Position numbers and translations under genes: made by a program. Shown here in pieces: positions 1 through 10,100 of a DNA stretch of 64,000 nt. Source of the stretch: Parazoarcus communis (GTDB lineage: Bacteria > Pseudomonadota > Gammaproteobacteria > Burkholderiales > Rhodocyclaceae). The stretch is taken from assembly GCF_003111665.1 (NCBI RefSeq), contig NZ_CP022188.1:1364001-1428000 (forward strand), given 5' to 3'. The notes beneath the pieces are model-generated. The model saw only the letters and a list, made by a program, of their open reading frames with translations. It was not told where the DNA came from and ran no database searches. Position 1 is the first letter of the stretch. Each line of letters begins with the position of its first letter.

Positions 1-427
1 CTGGGGCGACGAAGCGCAGCGAGGTGACATCGTCGCGGCTCAGGCCGACCGCTTCGCCGAGCCGGATCCAGGCTTCGATGCCACCGGCGTCTTCCAGGCC
101 GCCGATCTGGTAGCCGTCGTGGTCGAGGATGCGCTGTATCCACTCGCGGCGGATCTCGCGGTCGGGGCAGTTGGAGAGGATCGCCGCGTCCTTCACCGGA
201 ATCGCGATCTGGTAGTAGAAGCGGTTGGCGACCCAGCCACGCAGCTGCGCTGGCGTGAGCTCGCCCGCGGCCATCATCAGGTGGAAGGGATGATGGATGT
301 GGTAGCTGGTGCCCTTCTCGCGCAGCAGGGCTTCGAACTCGGCCGGCGACCACGGCGCCTCCTGCGTTGCGGCAAGGCTGATGTCGGCGATATGTTCGAT
401 GGTGTTGTCGGTGTCGAATGCGATCAC
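1..427 (-). CDS. pqqC: PqqC, pyrroloquinoline-quinone synthase (5' part; runs off window)
   Basis: The reverse strand reads in frame from a GTG at 427 to the window edge (142 codons of a protein usually about 250 aa). PqqC catalyses the last, cofactorless oxidative ring closure that makes PQQ in the cytoplasm. The N-terminal half is typical of the family: a segment SYHIHHPFH, then [12 protein letters not shown] and [14 protein letters not shown], with His and Tyr residues that line the PQQ pocket in the known enzyme. The GTG start overlaps the TGA of pqqB (GTGA), so translation is probably coupled. The C-terminus, and any pqqD or pqqE, lie outside the window. Confidence 0.95.
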   Translation of the reverse strand, partial: MIAFDTDNTIEHIADISLAATQEAPWSPAEFEALLREKGTSYHIHHPFHLMMAAGELTPAQLRGWVANRFYYQIAIPVKDAAILSNCPDREIRREWIQRILDHDGYQIGGLEDAGGIEAWIRLGEAVGLSRDDVTSLRFVAP

Positions 428-1338
428 AGTTCGATCTCCATGCCGTCGAAAGCGACCTCGATGCCGCGCGCGCTCAGGCTTGCGCGCTGAGGGCTGTCTT
501 CGTCGAGGATCGGGTTGGTGTTGTTGATGTGGATCAGCACCTTGCGCGTGGTGGCGGGCAGGCGATCCAGCCATTCGAGCATGCCGCCCGCGCCCGATTG
601 CGGCAGGTGGCCCATGGCACGCGAGGTCTTCTGCGAGGCGCCGAGGCGGATCATCTCGTCGTCGGTCCACAGCGTGCCGTCGACGAGCACGCAGTCGGCC
701 CGTTCCATCGCGGCCCACACATGCGGCTCCATCTCGCCGAGGCCCGGGGCGTAGAACACGCGCTTGCCGTTTTTCGTGTTGATCAGGCTGACGCCGATGT
801 TGTCGCCCGGCTGCGGACGGTCGCGGTGCGGGGAGTAGGGCGGCGCGTTGCTGGTCAGCGGCAGGGCCTCGAAACCGAGGCCGGCGGCGCGCTCGATGCT
901 GAAGGCGCCGGCCAGCGGCACCTCATGCCAGTCGATGCCGGCATAGTGGCCGAGCACGCCAAACAGCGGGTTGCCCACCGACAGGTCTTCGCGCACGCCG
1001 GGCGTGCACCAGACGGGCCACGGCTGGCGATGTTCGCGCAGCATGTAGAGGCCGGTGGTGTGGTCGATCTGTGCATCGATGAGCACGATGGCGGCGATGG
1101 CGGTGTCGCGCAGGGCGCGGCCGGGCTGAAGTTCGGGGAAGCTGCGCAGCTGCTGCAGTACATCCGGGGAGGCGTTGAACAGTACCCAGTGCTCGTTGTC
1201 GCCGCTGACTGCAATCGACGACTGGGTTCTGGCCTGGGCGCGGATGCTGCCTTTGCGCAGGCCGTCGCAGTTGGGGCAGTTGCAGTTCCACTGCGGAAAT
1301 CCACCGCCAGCTGCGGCACCGAGTACTCGTATTCTCAC
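424..1338 (-). CDS. pqqB: PqqB, PQQ biosynthesis MBL-fold protein
   Basis: 304 aa, the normal family length. I start it at GTG 1338 because TCGGGAGG lies 4-5 nt upstream and the protein then begins [19 protein letters not shown], the standard PqqB N-terminus. An ATG at 1398 would add 20 unrelated residues and run across the pqqA-pqqB hairpin. It has a metallo-beta-lactamase-like fold with the CNCPNC cysteine cluster near residue 15 and a histidine-bearing C-terminal half. PqqB is proposed to hydroxylate the Glu-Tyr intermediate made from PqqA. It lies 59 nt after pqqA and overlaps pqqC by 4 nt, so it is the middle gene of a pqq operon. Confidence 0.97.
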   Translation of the reverse strand: MRIRVLGAAAGGGFPQWNCNCPNCDGLRKGSIRAQARTQSSIAVSGDNEHWVLFNASPDVLQQLRSFPELQPGRALRDTAIAAIVLIDAQIDHTTGLYMLREHRQPWPVWCTPGVREDLSVGNPLFGVLGHYAGIDWHEVPLAGAFSIERAAGLGFEALPLTSNAPPYSPHRDRPQPGDNIGVSLINTKNGKRVFYAPGLGEMEPHVWAAMERADCVLVDGTLWTDDEMIRLGASQKTSRAMGHLPQSGAGGMLEWLDRLPATTRKVLIHINNTNPILDEDSPQRASLSARGIEVAFDGMEIEL

Positions 1339-1360
1339 GCGGCCTCCCGATTCATTCGTG

Positions 1361-1389
1361 GGTGGGGCGGCCGACCTGCCCGCCCCACC
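1361..1389. promoter_or_regulatory. Intercistronic hairpin between pqqA and pqqB
   Basis: A perfect 10-bp inverted repeat (GGTGGGGCGG at 1361-1370, CCGCCCCACC at 1380-1389) with a 9-nt loop lies in the 59-nt gap between pqqA and pqqB. There is no U-tract, so it looks like a partial terminator or mRNA stabiliser that would give pqqA more transcript than the enzyme genes, as reported for other pqq operons. The structure is seen directly; the function is inferred. Confidence 0.7.
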
Positions 1390-1397
1390 GGGGCACA

Positions 1398-1472
1398 TCA
1401 GCGGTTGGCGATGTACATCGTGATTTCAAAACCAAAGCGAAAATCGCAAGCTGCAGGCGTTTCCCATTTCAT
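1398..1472 (-). CDS. pqqA: PqqA, PQQ precursor peptide
   Basis: A 24-residue ORF reading [20 protein letters not shown] then IANR. It has the invariant Glu16 and Tyr20 in the E-x3-Y arrangement from which PQQ is built (PqqE crosslinks these two side chains). Length and the FGFEITMY core match the family. GGAG lies about 7 nt before the ATG at 1472. It is first in the operon, followed by a strong hairpin and then pqqB. Cys9 within the leader is unusual compared with the peptides I know but lies outside the conserved core. Confidence 0.95.
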   Translation of the reverse strand: MKWETPAACDFRFGFEITMYIANR

Positions 1473-1669
1473 GGCGTGTCTCCAGTGTGGTTTCTGAACC
1501 GTGACTGCCGGCATGGCAGGGCACGACTGCATGGTGCGCCGCCGGGCGCTGGCGCGCATCGCGCATCTCTTGAAAGCCATCTAGCGATTTTCTGGAGATT
1601 GTCCGCAGCGCACCGGAACGCAGCCTTGCAGCCCGAGCAATCCGTAACCGGGCACGATATGATCTGACA

Positions 1670-2692
1670 ATGACCCTTCCCACCATTCCGCCTGCCGCCG
1701 ACGAACCCACCGCCGGCGCCCTGTTCGATGCGATCGAGCCCTTCAACCACGGCCATGTGGACGTGGGCGACGGTTATCAAGTCTATTTTGAGGAGTGCGG
1801 CGCGCCGGATGGCATGCCGGTGCTGTTCCTGCATGGCGGGCCGGGCAGCGGTTGCAGCGAGCGCCATCGTCAGTTGCTCGATCCCGCGCTGTTTCGCGTG
1901 GTGCTGTTCGATCAGCGTGGCTGCGGCCGCAGCACGCCGCGCGGCGAGATTGCAGCCAACACCACGGACCACCTGGTCGCCGACATCGAGCGCCTGCGCA
2001 GCCATCTCGGCATCGAGCGCTGGCTGGTGTTTGGCGGTTCATGGGGGTCGAGCCTGGCGCTGGTCTATTGCGCCCGCCATCCCGATGCCTGCAGCGGTGC
2101 CATCCTGCGCGGCATCTTCCTCACCGGGCAGGACGATCTCGACTGGTTCTTCCGCGGCGCGGCTGCCTTGCTGCCCGTGGCGTGGGAGCGCCTCGCCGAC
2201 TACCTCGACGAAAGCGGGCAGGAGGACATCGCGCAGCACTATCTCGACGCGCTGCGCTCGCCGGACCGTCTGACTGCCGCACGGGCCCTGCAACGCTGGA
2301 TGCAATGGGAGGCCGCGCTGTCGAGCCCCGGCCGTCTGCCGCCGGCGGAGGAGCCGCTATCGGCCGATGCGCTCGACGTGGCGCTCGACAAGTACCGCAT
2401 CCAGGCCCATTACCTGGCCCATGCCTGCTTCATCGGCGAAGCCGAGGCGCTGCGCTGTGCCGGGGCAATGGCAGGGATGCCGGTCGCCATCCTGCACGGC
2501 CGTCTCGACTTCGTTTGCCGCCCTGCCAACGCACGCAAGCTTCAGCATGCGCTGCCGGGTAGCCGCTTGCGCTTCATCGACGACGCAGGCCACAGCCCCT
2601 TCGATGCACCGATGACGGCGGCGCTGGCGGAGGTGGCCAGCCGTTTCCATGCGCGCGGCAGTTTCGACGGCTGGGGGGATAGCTGGAACTGA
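1670..2692 (+). CDS. pip: Proline iminopeptidase (alpha/beta hydrolase)
   Basis: 340 aa. It removes N-terminal proline from peptides in the cytoplasm. The alpha/beta-hydrolase core has the oxyanion motif HGGPGSGCS near residues 55-63, the family marker FDQRGCGRS near 85-93 and the nucleophile elbow GGSWGS near 123-128. The C-terminal catalytic Asp and His are in LHGRLDFVC and DDAGHSPF. Length is slightly above the usual 310-320 because of an N-terminal extension of about 20 residues. It is divergent from pqqA with a 197-bp gap and converges with the VOC gene with only 2 nt between stops. No link to PQQ is implied. Confidence 0.93.
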   Translation: MTLPTIPPAADEPTAGALFDAIEPFNHGHVDVGDGYQVYFEECGAPDGMPVLFLHGGPGSGCSERHRQLLDPALFRVVLFDQRGCGRSTPRGEIAANTTDHLVADIERLRSHLGIERWLVFGGSWGSSLALVYCARHPDACSGAILRGIFLTGQDDLDWFFRGAAALLPVAWERLADYLDESGQEDIAQHYLDALRSPDRLTAARALQRWMQWEAALSSPGRLPPAEEPLSADALDVALDKYRIQAHYLAHACFIGEAEALRCAGAMAGMPVAILHGRLDFVCRPANARKLQHALPGSRLRFIDDAGHSPFDAPMTAALAEVASRFHARGSFDGWGDSWN

Positions 2693-2694
2693 GC

Positions 2695-3195
2695 TTACTG
2701 GTAAGCGCCTGCGGCGTAGGTCAGTTCGTAGCTGTGGCTGTAGATTTCCAGGATGTTGCCGAAGGGGTCTTCCATGTACACCATGCGGTAGGGCTTCTCG
2801 CCCGGGAAGTATTCGCGTACCGGCATGCGCTGCTTGCCGCCTGCGGCGACGACCTTCGCGGCCAGTCCTTCCACATCCGGATCCTGCACGCAGAAATGGA
2901 AAATGCCGGTCTTCCAGTACTCGAAGTTGTTCTCCGGCTTCACTGCATTGCGAAACTCGAAGATCTCCACGCCGATGCGGTCGCCGGTGGACAGGTGGGC
3001 GATGCGGAACGATTTCCAGTCGGCGCCAAACACATCGGTGCACATCACGCCGATGGGGGATTCATCTTCGGTAATGGTGGTGGGCGGCATGATCAGATAC
3101 CAGCCCATGACTTCGGTGTAGAACTTCACGGCGGCGTCGAGATCGGTGACCGAAAGGCCGATATGGGAAAAGCTGCGCGGATAGACCTGAGACAT
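2695..3195 (-). CDS. VOC (glyoxalase/bleomycin-resistance fold) protein
   Basis: 166 aa with two beta-alpha-beta-beta-beta units of the vicinal-oxygen-chelate superfamily. Metal-ligand candidates are the His of SFSHIGLSV (about residue 11), the Glu of RIGVEIFEF, the His of IFHFCVQD (about 100) and the Glu of FGNILEIYSHSYEL near the C-terminus. It is probably a metal-dependent lyase or dioxygenase acting on a small molecule; the substrate cannot be read. It is divergent from the LysR gene at 3290 across 94 bp, the classic arrangement of a LysR regulator and its target, so it is probably controlled by that regulator. Confidence 0.8.
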   Translation of the reverse strand: MSQVYPRSFSHIGLSVTDLDAAVKFYTEVMGWYLIMPPTTITEDESPIGVMCTDVFGADWKSFRIAHLSTGDRIGVEIFEFRNAVKPENNFEYWKTGIFHFCVQDPDVEGLAAKVVAAGGKQRMPVREYFPGEKPYRMVYMEDPFGNILEIYSHSYELTYAAGAYQ

Positions 3196-3289
3196 GCTGA
3201 GCTCCTTGTTGAGTACGTGGCGCGTAGTCTAGGCAGACGCAGGCATAATAAGAACAAGGCAGATGTTATCGGTTTGATAAGAGTTCATT

Positions 3290-4171
3290 ATGCTTAGCCC
3301 TCAATGGCTGCGCAGTTTTGCCACGCTGGCAGAGCTGGGAAACTTCACCCGCACGGCCGAGCGCCTGGACCTGACTCAGGCCGCGGTAAGCCAGCATGTG
3401 AAGCGACTGGAGGACGCGCTCGGGCAGTTGCTGGTCCGCCACCCGCGCCACGTCGAGCTGACCCCCGCCGGTCACGCCTTGCTCGACTACTGTCGCGAGC
3501 TCGCCACCGCGGATCAGCGCCTGCAGCTGCGCCTGTCCGGCACCGACGCCGAGCACGGCGAGATCAGCCTGATCAGTCCGGGCAGCATCGGTCTCGCGCT
3601 GTATCCGCTGCTGCTCGATCTGCAGGCCGCGCATCCGGGTCTGAGCATCCGCCAGCGCTTTGCGCCAACCAGCGAAGTCATCGAGGCGGTGCTGGCCAAC
3701 CGTTACGAGCTCGGCCTGGTTACTCTGAAGCCGGACGATCCGCGCCTGAGCGTTCAGCCCTTCGTGCAGGAGCCGCTTGAGCTGGTCGTGCCCGCCGGCG
3801 CGGCGGTCGAAAGCTGGGAAGATCTGGTGCGCCTTGGCTTCATCGATCACCCCGATGGCGAGGCCATGGCCGGACGCCTGCTGAGCCGCTGTTTTCCGGG
3901 CAGTCCGGGTGTGCGCAGCCTGCCGTGCAGGGGTTTCACCAATCAGATTGGTCTCATTCTGGAGCCGGTTGCACGCGGCCTGGGCTTTACCGTGATTCCG
4001 CGCTTTGCGCGCAAGGCATTTGCGCGTGCCGATACGATCCGCGTGGTGGAGCGCGAGCCTCAGGTGGTCGATACCTTATGGCTGCTGCATCGCGCCGAGT
4101 GGCCGCTGTCCGGGCGTGCGCAGCGCGTGCTCAAATGCATCGAAGTGCTCAAGGCTGACGAAAAGTACTAG
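3290..4171 (+). CDS. LysR-family transcriptional regulator
   Basis: 293 aa. The N-terminal winged HTH (about residues 3-60) reads WLRSFATLAELGNFTRTAER followed by LDLTQAAVSQHVKRLEDALG, typical of LysR. The rest is the two-lobed effector-binding domain. It sits divergently from the VOC gene, so it most likely regulates that gene and itself from the shared 94-bp region. The effector is unknown. A 145-bp gap without recognisable elements separates it from the next gene. Confidence 0.9.
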   Translation: MLSPQWLRSFATLAELGNFTRTAERLDLTQAAVSQHVKRLEDALGQLLVRHPRHVELTPAGHALLDYCRELATADQRLQLRLSGTDAEHGEISLISPGSIGLALYPLLLDLQAAHPGLSIRQRFAPTSEVIEAVLANRYELGLVTLKPDDPRLSVQPFVQEPLELVVPAGAAVESWEDLVRLGFIDHPDGEAMAGRLLSRCFPGSPGVRSLPCRGFTNQIGLILEPVARGLGFTVIPRFARKAFARADTIRVVEREPQVVDTLWLLHRAEWPLSGRAQRVLKCIEVLKADEKY

Positions 4172-4316
4172 CGGTGCGGGGGCGCCGGCATGGCGGTGAC
4201 CGCGGCCCGATTGCTGCGCCAGGGGGGGCGCGATATCAACAGATCATTATGTAATTGATATTTGGCCCGGTTGCCGGGATAGTTCAGTCATTAGACTCGA
4301 TGTGTAAGCAATTATC

Positions 4317-5435
4317 TTGCTGCAAAAGCCACCCACCCTCCTGATCGTCGACGACGCGATCGAAAACCTGACTGTGCTCAATGCGCTGCTGTCGCCGCTC
4401 TATCGGGTCCGCGTTGCCACATCGGGCGAAAAGGCCCTGAGCATTGCGTGCAGCGAGCCGCTTCCGGACCTGATCCTGCTCGATGTGATGATGCCGGTAA
4501 TGGACGGCTACGAAGTGTTTGCACGCCTGCGCGCAGACCGGGCAACACGGGATATTCCGGTAATCTTCGTCACCGCGATGGACAGTGTGGAAGCCGAGCT
4601 GCGCGGCCTCGATCTGGGCGCACAGGACTACCTCACCAAGCCGCTGGTGCAGCCCATCGTGCTGGCGCGGGTGCGGAACCAGCTGGAACTCAAGCAGGCG
4701 CGTGATCTGCTGTCGAATCAGAATGCCTGGCTGGAGTCAGAGGTGGCGAGCCGGCTGGAAGAGAATGACATCATGCAGGAGGTCAGCATCCGTGCCCTCG
4801 CCCATCTGGCCGAGACACGCGACTCCGAGACCGGCAATCACATTCTGCGCACGCAGAATTACGTCAAGGAGCTGGCCCTGTGCCTGCGTGAGCATCCGCG
4901 GTTCTCGGCCACGCTCGACGAGCGCTACATCACCTTGCTGCATCGCTCCGCCGCCCTTCACGACATCGGCAAGGTCGGTATTCCGGATCAGATCCTGCGC
5001 AAACCGGGTCCGCTCTCGGCCGACGAATGGACGATCATGAAGACCCACGCCGCCATGGGGGCGAATGCGATAGAAATGGCCGAGCGCGACGCGGCCCGTC
5101 CCGTGGCCTTTCTCGGCCTGGCCAAGGAGATCGCGCACTGGCATCACGAAAAATGGGACGGCAGCGGTTATCCGGACGGCCTGGCGGGTGAGCAGATTCC
5201 GGTCTCGGCCCGGCTGATGGCGGTGGCCGATGTGTTCGATGCGCTGGTGACGCCACGTGTGTACAAGCCGGCAATGTCGCTTGTCGAAACCCGGGAGATC
5301 ATTGCCGCAGGACGCGGCAGTCATTTCGATCCGGATGTCGCCGATGCATTCATGGACATCTTTGACGTGCTTGTCGAAATCGCACAGCGGGATGCGGACC
5401 CGGAACGTGGACACGGCGTCACGGTTGCAGTGTGA
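4317..5435 (+). CDS. Response regulator with HD-GYP c-di-GMP phosphodiesterase output
   Basis: 372 aa. REC domain at about 5-122 with acidic pocket VDD at 11-13, phospho-acceptor Asp56 in DLILLDVMMP and Lys108. A linker helix leads to an HD-GYP domain at about 150-350 with HDIGK (His215-Asp216), HH at 276-277 and GYP at 284-286. Such proteins hydrolyse cyclic di-GMP under phosphorylation control in the cytoplasm. The start is TTG 4317: an in-frame stop lies 12 nt upstream and no ATG is available before the REC core; no clear Shine-Dalgarno is seen. It is first of three co-oriented signalling genes, so the hybrid kinase at 7140 is the likely phosphodonor. It closely resembles the protein at 61577. 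Confidence 0.93.
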   Translation: MLQKPPTLLIVDDAIENLTVLNALLSPLYRVRVATSGEKALSIACSEPLPDLILLDVMMPVMDGYEVFARLRADRATRDIPVIFVTAMDSVEAELRGLDLGAQDYLTKPLVQPIVLARVRNQLELKQARDLLSNQNAWLESEVASRLEENDIMQEVSIRALAHLAETRDSETGNHILRTQNYVKELALCLREHPRFSATLDERYITLLHRSAALHDIGKVGIPDQILRKPGPLSADEWTIMKTHAAMGANAIEMAERDAARPVAFLGLAKEIAHWHHEKWDGSGYPDGLAGEQIPVSARLMAVADVFDALVTPRVYKPAMSLVETREIIAAGRGSHFDPDVADAFMDIFDVLVEIAQRDADPERGHGVTVAV

Positions 5436-5523
5436 ACGAACCCGGCTTGTGGCAGCCTGAGCCGGAACCCGACGGCGCGCTGCGCGCTGGTTTCACGCAT
5501 AGGTAATGCACGGAGTGTGAGCC

Positions 5524-7143
5524 ATGGATGCACTAGACGGACGTCTGCCTGACGGCCCGGAGAAGGAGACGGTGGCAAGGGCACGCATCCCGGTGCTGCC
5601 GGTCGTCGTCATGATGCTGGTGACCGCCGTCCTGACCGTGATCGCCATCGCCATTTCCGTCGAGCAGCAGAAGGAAATCGAGGTTGCGCGTCTGCAGGCC
5701 ATTGCCAACCTCAAGGCCACCCAGATTACCAACTGGCTTGACGAGCGCCTTGACGATGCCCGCATCCTCAGCCGCAACGAGAACTTTCTTGAAGACTACT
5801 ACCAGTGGCACGATTCCGGCAGTGCGGCGAGTCGTGAGCGTATTCAGAACCGTCTGAGCGCGTTCAGCACACTGGAAAGATACAGCGGCGTGCTGCTGCT
5901 CGATGATCGGGGCGATGTGGTCCTGAATACCCCTGGCCTTGAGCCATGGAAGGATGCCGGACACCAGGCCGCGTTGCGCGAGGTGGTTCAAAGCGGGAAG
6001 CCTGCCCATCTTGGCCCCTATCTTGATGATAAGGGCATTGTCCATTTCGATCTCGTCGTGCCAGTCGACGCGATGCGGGGCCATCCGGGGTTTGCAGTCG
6101 TAGTGAGCTCCAACTCCGCGAGCTTCCCCCCGACCGACTTGCTGGCCTGGCCGATACCGACCTCAAGTGGCGAGATCGTGCTTTTTCGTCGTGACGGCGA
6201 GGATGTGCTCTACCTCAACGAGTTGAAGTACCGGACGGATTCTGCGGTGCGCCTGCGAATGCCGCTTTCGAACAGTGAGCTCATGGCAAGCCGTTTCCTG
6301 CAGTTGCCGGAGGCCGGAAACGGTCTCGTCGAAGGCCAGGATTATCGTGCAGAGGCGGTGTTCGCGGTGGGCAAGCGGATCGACGGAACCGACTGGTACC
6401 TGCTGGCGAAAATGGACTGGAGCGAGCTCTACGCGCTGACCAGGCGCGATGCACTATGGATTACGCTGGTGGGCGTACTGCTGTTTTTCATGATGCTGAC
6501 CGGGCTGTTTCTCTATCACCAGCGCGGCGCGATTATGCGGGCCAAGGCGATGCAGCGCGAACAGGATGGACGCTTGCAGTCGCTGAAGCTCTTCTCGACG
6601 GTCGCCGACAGTTCGAGCGATGCCATTTTTGCCAAGGATCTGGAGGGACGCTATCTGCTGTTCAACCACGCTGCAGAGCGGGTGACGGGCAAGGCGGTTC
6701 AGGAGGTGCTGGGGCGCACCGACACGACGATTTTTCCGGCCGAGCATGCACGGCAGATCATGGCCAACGACCAGAAGGTCATGCGGGAGGGGCGCGTGTT
6801 CACCTACGAGGAAGCGTTCGATACGCCGCTCGGATCCTTCGTGTTTCTTGCCGTGAAGGGCCCCCTGTACGGCGACAAAGGCAAGATCATCGGCATGTAC
6901 GGCATCTCGCGGGACATCACTGAACGCAAGACCTTCGAGGACGCCCTGAGCCGGAGCAATGATGAGCTCACCCGCTTCAACCTCGCGATGGTCGGACGGG
7001 AACTGGACATGATCCGTCTCAAGCGCGAAGTGAACACCCTCTCTGCGGCGCTTGGACGTCCTGAGCCCTACAGCCTTGCCGTGTTCAAGGCGGGCACCGA
7101 TGCGCAGGCGATGCCGGACGCGTCGGCGGAGGCGCAGCCGTGA
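5524..7143 (+). CDS. Membrane sensor with periplasmic domain and PAS, no kinase domain
   Basis: 539 aa. TM1 at about 23-45 ([20 protein letters not shown]), a periplasmic sensor of roughly 260 residues that looks Cache-like, TM2 at about 312-332 ([20 protein letters not shown]), and a cytoplasmic PAS domain at about 350-470 ending in [10 protein letters not shown]. The C-terminus is a short coiled helix ([20 protein letters not shown]) and no HisKA, GGDEF, EAL or HAMP follows. Its TGA overlaps the GTG start of the hybrid kinase by 4 nt. It probably feeds a periplasmic signal to that kinase as a separate sensor subunit. The ligand is unknown. Confidence 0.85.
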   Translation: MDALDGRLPDGPEKETVARARIPVLPVVVMMLVTAVLTVIAIAISVEQQKEIEVARLQAIANLKATQITNWLDERLDDARILSRNENFLEDYYQWHDSGSAASRERIQNRLSAFSTLERYSGVLLLDDRGDVVLNTPGLEPWKDAGHQAALREVVQSGKPAHLGPYLDDKGIVHFDLVVPVDAMRGHPGFAVVVSSNSASFPPTDLLAWPIPTSSGEIVLFRRDGEDVLYLNELKYRTDSAVRLRMPLSNSELMASRFLQLPEAGNGLVEGQDYRAEAVFAVGKRIDGTDWYLLAKMDWSELYALTRRDALWITLVGVLLFFMMLTGLFLYHQRGAIMRAKAMQREQDGRLQSLKLFSTVADSSSDAIFAKDLEGRYLLFNHAAERVTGKAVQEVLGRTDTTIFPAEHARQIMANDQKVMREGRVFTYEEAFDTPLGSFVFLAVKGPLYGDKGKIIGMYGISRDITERKTFEDALSRSNDELTRFNLAMVGRELDMIRLKREVNTLSAALGRPEPYSLAVFKAGTDAQAMPDASAEAQP

Positions 7144-10100
7144 GCGCGGTTGTTCCGACCTGGGGGGGTGTCAGCCTTGCACTGTTCATCAATGCCGCGC
7201 TGCTGCTCAGCCTGGTGCAGCTGGTCGACCTCGCGTTGCGTGACCGTTCGGGCTGGCCGTCGAGTACGTCGGTCGGTTCCGGCGTCGTCATCGGGGTCGG
7301 GGTCGGGGTCATCGGGATCGTCCTGATTGGTGTCAGCAACACGCTGATTCCGGGCGTGTTCTTCGATACCCGTTCGGTTCTGCTGGCCATCTGCGGATTG
7401 TTCTTTGGCCCCTTGCCCACCTTGCTCGCGGTGGCGATGACAGCAGCGTTCCGTCTGTCGCTCGGCGGGACGGGCGCCGCGGCCGGGATTGTGATGATCG
7501 TGCTCTCCGGCGCGCTCGGACTCGGCTTTCGGCGCCTGTGGCGGACGTCGCTTGCCGACCTGAGCTGGCAGCAGCTGACCATCTTCGGCATTGTGGTGCA
7601 CCTGACCCTGTTCGTTTCGCTGACACTGCTGCCATGGGAGATGGCGCGCACGCTGCTTGGCCTTGCCGGACTGCCAGTCATGCTGTTCTACCCGTTCATC
7701 ACGCTCGCGCTGGGCCTGCTGCTGATCGATCGCCTGCAGCGCCAGCGTGAGCTGGGGGTGATGATGCAGCGCGAGACGCATTTCAGCAGCCTGTTCAACA
7801 ACAACCACCTGGTGATGCTCGTCATTAACCCTGACGATGGCGCCATCGTCGAGGCGAACCCGGCGGCCGAACACTTTTACGGCTGGTCGTGTGCGCGGCT
7901 CAAGACCATGCACGTCAGCGATCTGAACTCCCTCTCGCCGGAAGCCATTCGAGCGGAGATGCAGCGGGCCAGACTCGCTCAGCGCAGTCATTTCGAGTTC
8001 CGGCACCGCCGCGCAAACGGTACGGAATGCGATGTCGATGTCTATACCGGGCCTGTCCATCTGGGAAAACAGGCGCTGCTGTATTCCATCGTGATCGATG
8101 CCACCGCGCGCAAGGCGACGGAAGCCAGTCTGCTTGAGACTGAGCGTCACCGTCTACAGGAGAACGAGCAGGCCTTGCTGCGTCAGAAGGAAGCCAGGCT
8201 TGCCGCGCTGAATCTTCTGGAAGATGCCAGTGCTGCGCGCGCGCAGGCAGAGGATTCGCTCAAGGCGCTCAATGTGGTCAATGAGCGTCTGGAACTGGCC
8301 TTGCGTGCCGCCAAGCAGGGCATCTACGACCTGAACGTGGATACCGGCGAATCAGTGGTGAGTCCGGAGTATGCACAGATGCTCGGCCATGACCCGGCCA
8401 CATTCCATGAGACCCTGGATGCGTTTAAGGCGCGTCTGCATCCGGACGACCTCGACAAGGTTGTCCACACGCTCGACGACTACCTCGCCGGAGAATCCGC
8501 CGAGTATCGGGTGGAGTTTCGCCAGCGCACCGCAAGCGGTGCCTGGATCTGGATCCTGTCGCTGGGCCAGGTGGTGGAACGCAACAACAGTGGTGACGCC
8601 CTGCGTCTGATGGGGACGCATACCGACATCACTGCCTTGAAGGCCGCCGAAGGGGCGCTTGAGCGGGAGGCGCGTCGTGCCGAGGCGCTTCTGGAACTGC
8701 CAAGGATCGCGGAAACCCTGGATGAGGTGGCCTTCCTGCAACGGGGGCAGGAGCTTGCCGAAGCGCTGACCGGCAGCCGGATTGCCTTCATCCACTTCGT
8801 CAACGACGACCAGGAGACGATCGAACTGGTTACCTGGTCGCGTGCCACGCTTGAGCACTATTGCCATGCGGTGTTCAACAAGCACTATCCGGTGAGCCAG
8901 GCGGGAATCTGGGCCGATGCCTTGCGCACGCGCGCACCGGTCATGTTCAACGATTACGCCACTGCGCCTGAGCGCCGCGGCTTGCCTGAAGGCCATGCGC
9001 ATCTTGAGCGTCTGATCAGTGTGCCGGTCGTTGAGGATGGACTGGTGCGCATGCTGACCGGTGTCGGCAACAAGGAAACGCCCTATTCCGACATGGACGT
9101 CGAAACGGTTCAGCTGATTTCCAACACGATCTGGCGCATCGTCAGTCAGCGCCGTGCCGAGCAGAAGCTGCGGCGCAGCGAAGAGAAGCTGCGCAGTCTG
9201 TTCCGCGCGGCGCCAACCGGGATCGGGGTCGTGCTGGACCGGGTCCTGATCGAGGCCAACCAGACGCTCTCCGACATGACGGGTTATACCCGCGACGAAC
9301 TGATCGGTCAGCCCTCACGCATGCTGTATCCGAACGACGAGGAGTACGAATTCGTCGGGACGGTAAAGTATCGCCAGATCGAAGAGCGGGGAACCGGCAC
9401 AGTCGAGACGCGCTTCCAGCACAAGGACGGCCATGTTTTCGACGTGGTTCTGAGCAGTACCCCGATCAACCCGGATGATGAGGTGCAGGGCGTCACCTTT
9501 ACGGTGCTCGACATCACCGAACGCAAGGCGGCAGAAGCCCAGTTGCGCAAACTGGCGCAGGCCGTGGAGCAAAGCCCCGAGAGCATCGTCATTACCAATC
9601 TCGATGCCGAGATCGAGTACGTCAACGAGACTTTTCTGCGCAATACCGGTTACACGCGTGAGCAGGTCATCGGCCAGAACCCGCGCGTGCTGCAGTCGGG
9701 CAAGACGTCGAAAGACAGCTACGACAGCCTGTGGTCGGGTCTTGTTGACGGGCGTCCGTGGAAGGGCGAGTTCATCAACAAGCGTGCGGATGGCTCCGAA
9801 TATGTCGAGTTCGCCATCATCACGCCCTTGCGCCAGCCCGACGGGCGTGTGACCCACTATGTTGCGGTGAAGGAGGACGTCACCGAGAAGAAGCGCATCG
9901 GGGTTGAGCTGGACCAGTACCGCTCGCACCTGGAAGACCTGGTGAATGTGCGGACGACCGAGCTGATGTCGGCGAAGACGCAGGCGGAGGCCGCCAACCG
10001 CGCCAAGAGCGAGTTTCTGGCCAACATGAGTCACGAAATCAGAACGCCGATGAACGCCATCCTCGGCCTGACGCACATCCTGCAGCGCGATGCCGTGAGG

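Noticed and set aside
418..1497. Long plus-strand frame opposite pqqB
   Set aside because: It is an antisense shadow of pqqB in GC-rich DNA; the minus strand encodes a clear PqqB and PqqA.
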